This document shows positions 60,762-64,000 of a stretch of DNA of 64,000 nt, piece after piece. Positions within the stretch are counted from its first letter, which is position 1, and each line of letters starts with the position of its first letter. The notes beneath the pieces were generated by a model, which did no database searches, was not told the DNA's origin, and was given only the letters and a program-made list of their open reading frames with translations. The translations under genes were made by a program, and so were the position numbers. This stretch comes from Escherichia sp. ESNIH1 (GTDB lineage: Bacteria; Pseudomonadota; Gammaproteobacteria; Enterobacterales; Enterobacteriaceae): assembly GCA_002918705.1 (NCBI GenBank), contig PQKR01000003.1, forward strand, positions 372,001-436,000, written 5' to 3'.

Positions 60762-61212
60762 CAATAACACCGCATTAAAGAAGGCCGGCTTGAAAGTCAC
60801 GCTTCCTCGTTTAAAAATTCTGGAAGTGCTTCAGGGACCGGATAACCATCATGTCAGTGCGGAAGACTTATACAAGCGACTGATCGATATGGGCGAGGAA
60901 ATTGGTCTGGCTACCGTGTATCGCGTGCTCAACCAGTTTGATGATGCCGGGATCGTGACCCGTCATAACTTTGAAGGCGGCAAATCCGTTTTCGAACTGA
61001 CTCAGCAGCATCACCACGATCATCTGATCTGCCTCGACTGTGGCAAAGTGATCGAATTTAGCGATGACTCTATCGAAGCTCGCCAGCGTGAAATCGCCAC
61101 TAAGCATGGCATCCGCCTGACGAACCACAGCCTCTATCTCTACGGTCACTGTGCCGAAGGCGACTGCCGTGAAAATGAGCACGCGCATGAAACGACGCCG
61201 CGTAAGCTGTGA
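60754..61212 (+). CDS. fur: Ferric uptake regulator
   Basis: Fe2+-dependent global repressor. It has 152 residues (E. coli 148). The N-terminal winged helix (to about 82) has ATVYRVLNQF; the dimer/metal domain has the HHHDHLICLDCGKV block with the CxxC zinc pair and the second cysteine pair in CAEGDCREN. The His-rich C-terminus differs from E. coli. Translation is coupled to uof. Confidence 0.98.
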   Translation: MTDNNTALKKAGLKVTLPRLKILEVLQGPDNHHVSAEDLYKRLIDMGEEIGLATVYRVLNQFDDAGIVTRHNFEGGKSVFELTQQHHHDHLICLDCGKVIEFSDDSIEARQREIATKHGIRLTNHSLYLYGHCAEGDCRENEHAHETTPRKL

Positions 61213-61230
61213 TTGAAACGGTAACAAAAA

Positions 61231-61258
61231 ACGGGCCACCTTAGGGTGGCCTTTTTTT
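61231..61258 (+). terminator. fur terminator
   Basis: GGCCACC, loop TTAG, GGTGGCC, followed by TTTTTTT, 20 bases after the fur stop. Confidence 0.94.
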
Positions 61259-61282
61259 ATCGGAAGAGCGAGACTGTAGCAA

Positions 61283-61373
61283 GACCGTAGGCCGGGCAAA
61301 CGCAGTGCCACCCGGCATTGCAGCGTCAACGTAATAACGCCCGGTGGCGCTTCGCTTACGCGGGCCTACAAAC
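61283..61373. repeat. REP pair (BIME-like) at the border of the sugar cluster
   Basis: Two inverted REP units: CCGTAGGCCGGGCAAACGCA...CACCCGGC and CGCCCGGTGGCGCTTCGCTTACGCGGGCCTACA, between fur and the convergent dehydrogenase gene. Confidence 0.75.
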
Positions 61374-61409
61374 CCACACTGTGCCTATCGGGCGAAAAAA
61401 TATCTCCCG

Positions 61410-62192
61410 TTACCAGCAAACAAACCCGCCATCGACCAGCAGATCTACACCGGTGCAGAACGATGAGGCATCCGCGGCAAGAAAAATCGCCGGGCCCGCC
61501 ATCTCTTCAACCTTTGCCATACGCTGCATCGGCGTCTGGCTCTCAAACGATTTTGTCTGATGTACCATCTCTGGACGGGTGTTCATTGGCGTCGCCGTGT
61601 AGCCTGGGCTAATCGTGTTGACGCGGATATTTTTCTCCGCCCACTCCATCGCCAGGCTTTTGCTTAAGTGGATCACCCCCGCCTTAGAGCAGTTGTAGTG
61701 AGCCTGCTCCAGACCCCGGTTAACAATCACCCCTGACATAGAGGCGATATTAATGATCGAGCCACCGCCGCTCTCCAGCATCAGCTCCGCCTCGGCTTTG
61801 CAGCTGTTCCAGACGCCGGTGAGGTTGATATCGATCACCCGCTGCCACTGATCGTGCTCCATCTCCAGCGCCGGATTGGCGTTGGCAATCCCGGCGGCGT
61901 TGAGCGCCACATCAAGGCGGCCAAACTGCGTCTTCACTTCAGCGATGGCAGCGCGCAGATGGGCGATATCGCGTACGTCGCCGGTATAAGCAAAGGCGCT
62001 GCCGCCCATCTCCTGAATAGTGCTCACGGTGTCCGTCAGGCCACCGTCCTCACGCAGATCGAAGCAGGCCACCTTCGCCCCCGCGCTGGCAAAACCGTAA
62101 GCAATCATTTGACCAATACCGCTGCCTGCCCCGGTAACAAACGCGACGCGATCGCTTAAATCAAACAGTCTTTGGGAAAAATATTTATCCAT
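61410..62192 (-). CDS. Short-chain dehydrogenase/reductase, probable sugar-alcohol dehydrogenase
   Basis: 260-residue classical SDR. Cofactor motif TGAGSGIG (about 21-28), NAAG at about 93, catalytic serine in IASMS and YxxxK as YNCSK (about 164). The aspartate at the end of the second strand (ACFDLRED) suggests NAD rather than NADP. It follows a second SDR gene by 19 bases and a sugar kinase gene; such sets break down polyols or rare sugars by oxidation then phosphorylation. The substrate cannot be named from sequence. Confidence 0.85.
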   Translation of the reverse strand: MDKYFSQRLFDLSDRVAFVTGAGSGIGQMIAYGFASAGAKVACFDLREDGGLTDTVSTIQEMGGSAFAYTGDVRDIAHLRAAIAEVKTQFGRLDVALNAAGIANANPALEMEHDQWQRVIDINLTGVWNSCKAEAELMLESGGGSIINIASMSGVIVNRGLEQAHYNCSKAGVIHLSKSLAMEWAEKNIRVNTISPGYTATPMNTRPEMVHQTKSFESQTPMQRMAKVEEMAGPAIFLAADASSFCTGVDLLVDGGFVCW

Positions 62193-62211
62193 GATTTCAC
62201 TCCAAAATGTG

Positions 62212-63009
62212 TTACGACATGATCAAGCCGCCATCCACGTTGATGGTTTGTCCTGTAATGTAGGCCGCGTCCTCGGACGCCAGAAATGCCACCAGCCCGG
62301 CAACGTCGGCAGGTTTGCCCGCCCGCTTAAGGGGGATCCCCTGCACCCATTCATCCATGAGTTCGCCTTTTTTATACTGCTTCTCTGGCGTACTCAGGAT
62401 CTCGCCCCAGACACGGTCGTTGTAGTCCCACATATTGGTCTCGATGATCCCTGGGCAGAACGCGTTAACCGTAATGTTGTGCTGGGCCAGCTCAAGGGCG
62501 AGGCTTTGGGTAATGCCAATCACACCCATTTTGCTGGCGGCGTAGTGCGGGGTGTAGATAAAGCCAACGCGCCCCTGCCCGGAGGAGGTGTTAATCAGAC
62601 GTCCGCTCTGCTGTTTGACCATATACTTTGCGGCTTCGCGGCAGCATAGCCATACGCCGGTGGTATTCACGTTGAGGACGTTATCGAACTCCTGACGCGT
62701 CATTTTATCGAAGCGGTCGATAGTGATAATGCCGGCGTTTTGGATAGAGACATCAATAGTGCCAAAGGTATGATGCGCGAGCCTGTAGAGCTCGGTGACC
62801 TGCTCTTCATTGGTGACATCGGCAACGAAGGAGATGATATTTTCATGGTACTCCTCTCTCAGTCGCTCAGCGGTCTCTGTGACCTCTTCTGAGTGATCCG
62901 ATAGCACCAAATTCGCCCCCGCATCAGCAAATTTTCTGGCGATACCCTCGCCGATGCCTTTGGCGGCCCCGGTAATGACGACCGTTTTATTTTCGAATAC
63001 ATAGCCCAT
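62212..63009 (-). CDS. Second short-chain dehydrogenase/reductase
   Basis: 265-residue classical SDR: TGAAKGIG (about 14-21), NAG at about 91, serine in NTSSGQG, YAASK (about 158) and the terminal NVDGG. The insertion around 205-230 (NMWDYNDRVWGE ... LMDEWVQGIPLKRAG) resembles sorbitol/butanediol-type dehydrogenases. Different enough from the neighbouring SDR to act on a second substrate or step. Confidence 0.85.
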   Translation of the reverse strand: MGYVFENKTVVITGAAKGIGEGIARKFADAGANLVLSDHSEEVTETAERLREEYHENIISFVADVTNEEQVTELYRLAHHTFGTIDVSIQNAGIITIDRFDKMTRQEFDNVLNVNTTGVWLCCREAAKYMVKQQSGRLINTSSGQGRVGFIYTPHYAASKMGVIGITQSLALELAQHNITVNAFCPGIIETNMWDYNDRVWGEILSTPEKQYKKGELMDEWVQGIPLKRAGKPADVAGLVAFLASEDAAYITGQTINVDGGLIMS

Positions 63010-63030
63010 ACTTCCCTCCTCGCCCGCTAT

Positions 63031-64000
63031 TCAGAATTTGTGTAGGGTTCTTTCGACGGCTTGTTGCCACTCCCGCCAGCGTTTTTGTAAACGGCCATGA
63101 CGCTCCATGTTGGGGCGAAATTCGCTATGCGGGTAAAGGTACGGTTTCAGCTCATCGAGTGAGAGTTGCCCCACGGCTTTGCGCGCTAAGAGTGCCGCCC
63201 CGATAGCTGACAGTTCAGGCACGTCGCTGCGCATAACCGGGCAACCCAGCAGGTCTGACTGATACTGCATCAGCCAGTCATTTTTAGTCGGACCGCCATC
63301 CACCATTAACGCGGTCAGCGTAAAATCGTTGTGCTGCCGCATGGCGGTAACCACATCGGCGATCTGGTAGGTGATGGCCTCCAACGCCGCCCGGATGAGG
63401 TGCGCGCGTTTTACGCCACGGCTCAGGCCGCAGATCACCCCACGGGCATTTTCATCCCACCAGGGCGCACCGAGTCCCGTCAGCGCAGGAACAAAATAGA
63501 CGCCAAGCGTTGATTCAACCGAAGCCGGGAGTGAGTTCAGCTCAGCCGCCAGCTCGGCCTCGGGCAGTTCGCTCAGGCCCGTGCTGTCCGCCATCCACGC
63601 CACGCCGTCACCGGTATGGGGGATGTTCCCCTCCAGGCCGTAGATCAGCTGCTCGCCATCATGCCAGGCAAGGGTGGTTGCCAGAGCCTGGATGTTGCAC
63701 TGGGCTGAGGTGACCGGGGCCATCACCGATGAGCCCGTGCCGTAGGTCGCCTTGACGCAGCCCGCCTCCCCTAGCGCGTGGCCGAACAAGGCGGCGTGCG
63801 AGTCGCCCACCATCGACATGATCGGGATGCCGTCAGGAATGCCCGCTACGTTTTTGGTGTAGCCGAAAAGGCCGCTGGAGGGTTTGATCTCCGGCAGCGC
63901 GGCCGCCGGGATCTGGAAGATATCCAGCATCTCCGGGCTCCAGCGTCCGCTTTGCAGATCGAGGAGCTGGGTACGGGCGGCGTTAGAGTAGTCGCAGTAG
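63031..64000 (-). CDS. FGGY-family carbohydrate kinase, C-terminal part
   Basis: Partial gene; the frame is open to the window end, so the N-terminus lies beyond 64000. The visible 322 residues contain family blocks CDYSNAARTQLLDL, YGTGSSVM, NIPHTGDGVAW, PALTGLGAPWWDENARG and MVDGGPTKNDWLMQYQSD. It is of the glycerol/xylulose/ribulose kinase type. Twenty-one bases separate its stop from the SDR gene downstream, so the three form one operon. The phosphorylated sugar cannot be assigned. Confidence 0.88.
   Translation of the reverse strand, partial: YCDYSNAARTQLLDLQSGRWSPEMLDIFQIPAAALPEIKPSSGLFGYTKNVAGIPDGIPIMSMVGDSHAALFGHALGEAGCVKATYGTGSSVMAPVTSAQCNIQALATTLAWHDGEQLIYGLEGNIPHTGDGVAWMADSTGLSELPEAELAAELNSLPASVESTLGVYFVPALTGLGAPWWDENARGVICGLSRGVKRAHLIRAALEAITYQIADVVTAMRQHNDFTLTALMVDGGPTKNDWLMQYQSDLLGCPVMRSDVPELSAIGAALLARKAVGQLSLDELKPYLYPHSEFRPNMERHGRLQKRWREWQQAVERTLHKF

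Overview
The window is a 64 kb stretch of a chromosome from the family Enterobacteriaceae, very probably a genus other than Escherichia. The backbone is the E. coli galM-gpmA-aroG ... fldA-fur region, read here in reverse order. Almost every backbone protein can be recognised at close to full E. coli length. Several E. coli neighbours are missing (mngRAB, abrB, dtpD, rhsC, potE), and two accessory clusters are present.

Layout: (1) 1-6.1 kb: end of galM, gpmA, aroG, ybgS, zitB, then nadA-pnuC, with Fur, TyrR and NadR-like sites. (2) 6.2-7.0 kb: a minus-strand tRNA operon (four Lys-TTT, one Val-TAC) that also carries two copies of a 75-nt element ending in the 3' end of tRNA-Lys. (3) 7.1-12.8 kb: the Tol-Pal envelope operon ybgC-tolQRAB-pal-cpoB. 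(4) 12.9-16.1 kb: cytochrome bd oxidase, cydABX-ybgE. (5) 16.9-27.2 kb: an accessory cluster for B12-dependent glutamate breakdown by the methylaspartate route: glutamate mutase S, activator L, mutase E, methylaspartate ammonia-lyase, a DUF1446 (AtuA-type)/DUF4387 pair of unknown role, a dicarboxylate/amino-acid symporter, a class I fumarase (probable mesaconase) and a LysR regulator. It occupies the place of mngRAB in E. coli. (6) 27.4-38.9 kb: the TCA block sdhCDAB-sucABCD, with gltA divergent. (7) 39-45.2 kb: ybgA-phrB-ybgI-pxpBCA-nei, an apparent minus-strand operon for DNA repair and 5-oxoproline recycling. (8) 45.4-53.7 kb: ybfA and the high-affinity potassium system kdpFABC-kdpDE. (9) 54-56.1 kb: speF alone, without the transporter potE or the speFL leader. 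(10) 56.2-61.2 kb: pgm-seqA, ybfF, ybfE, fldA and uof-fur. (11) 61.4-64 kb: two short-chain dehydrogenases and a truncated FGGY sugar kinase, the start of a sugar or polyol catabolic cluster.

The accessory glutamate cluster sits between the cyd and sdh-suc operons, both of which respond to oxygen in E. coli. Its products would turn glutamate into methylaspartate, mesaconate and probably citramalate, and its transporter could move the substrate or a dicarboxylate. The DUF1446/DUF4387 pair is the one enzyme-like part of that pathway with no assigned reaction. The least explained RNA feature is the pair of tRNA-tailed elements: their three differences all fall in predicted loops. Everything here was read by eye from the sequence; no database search or folding program was run.
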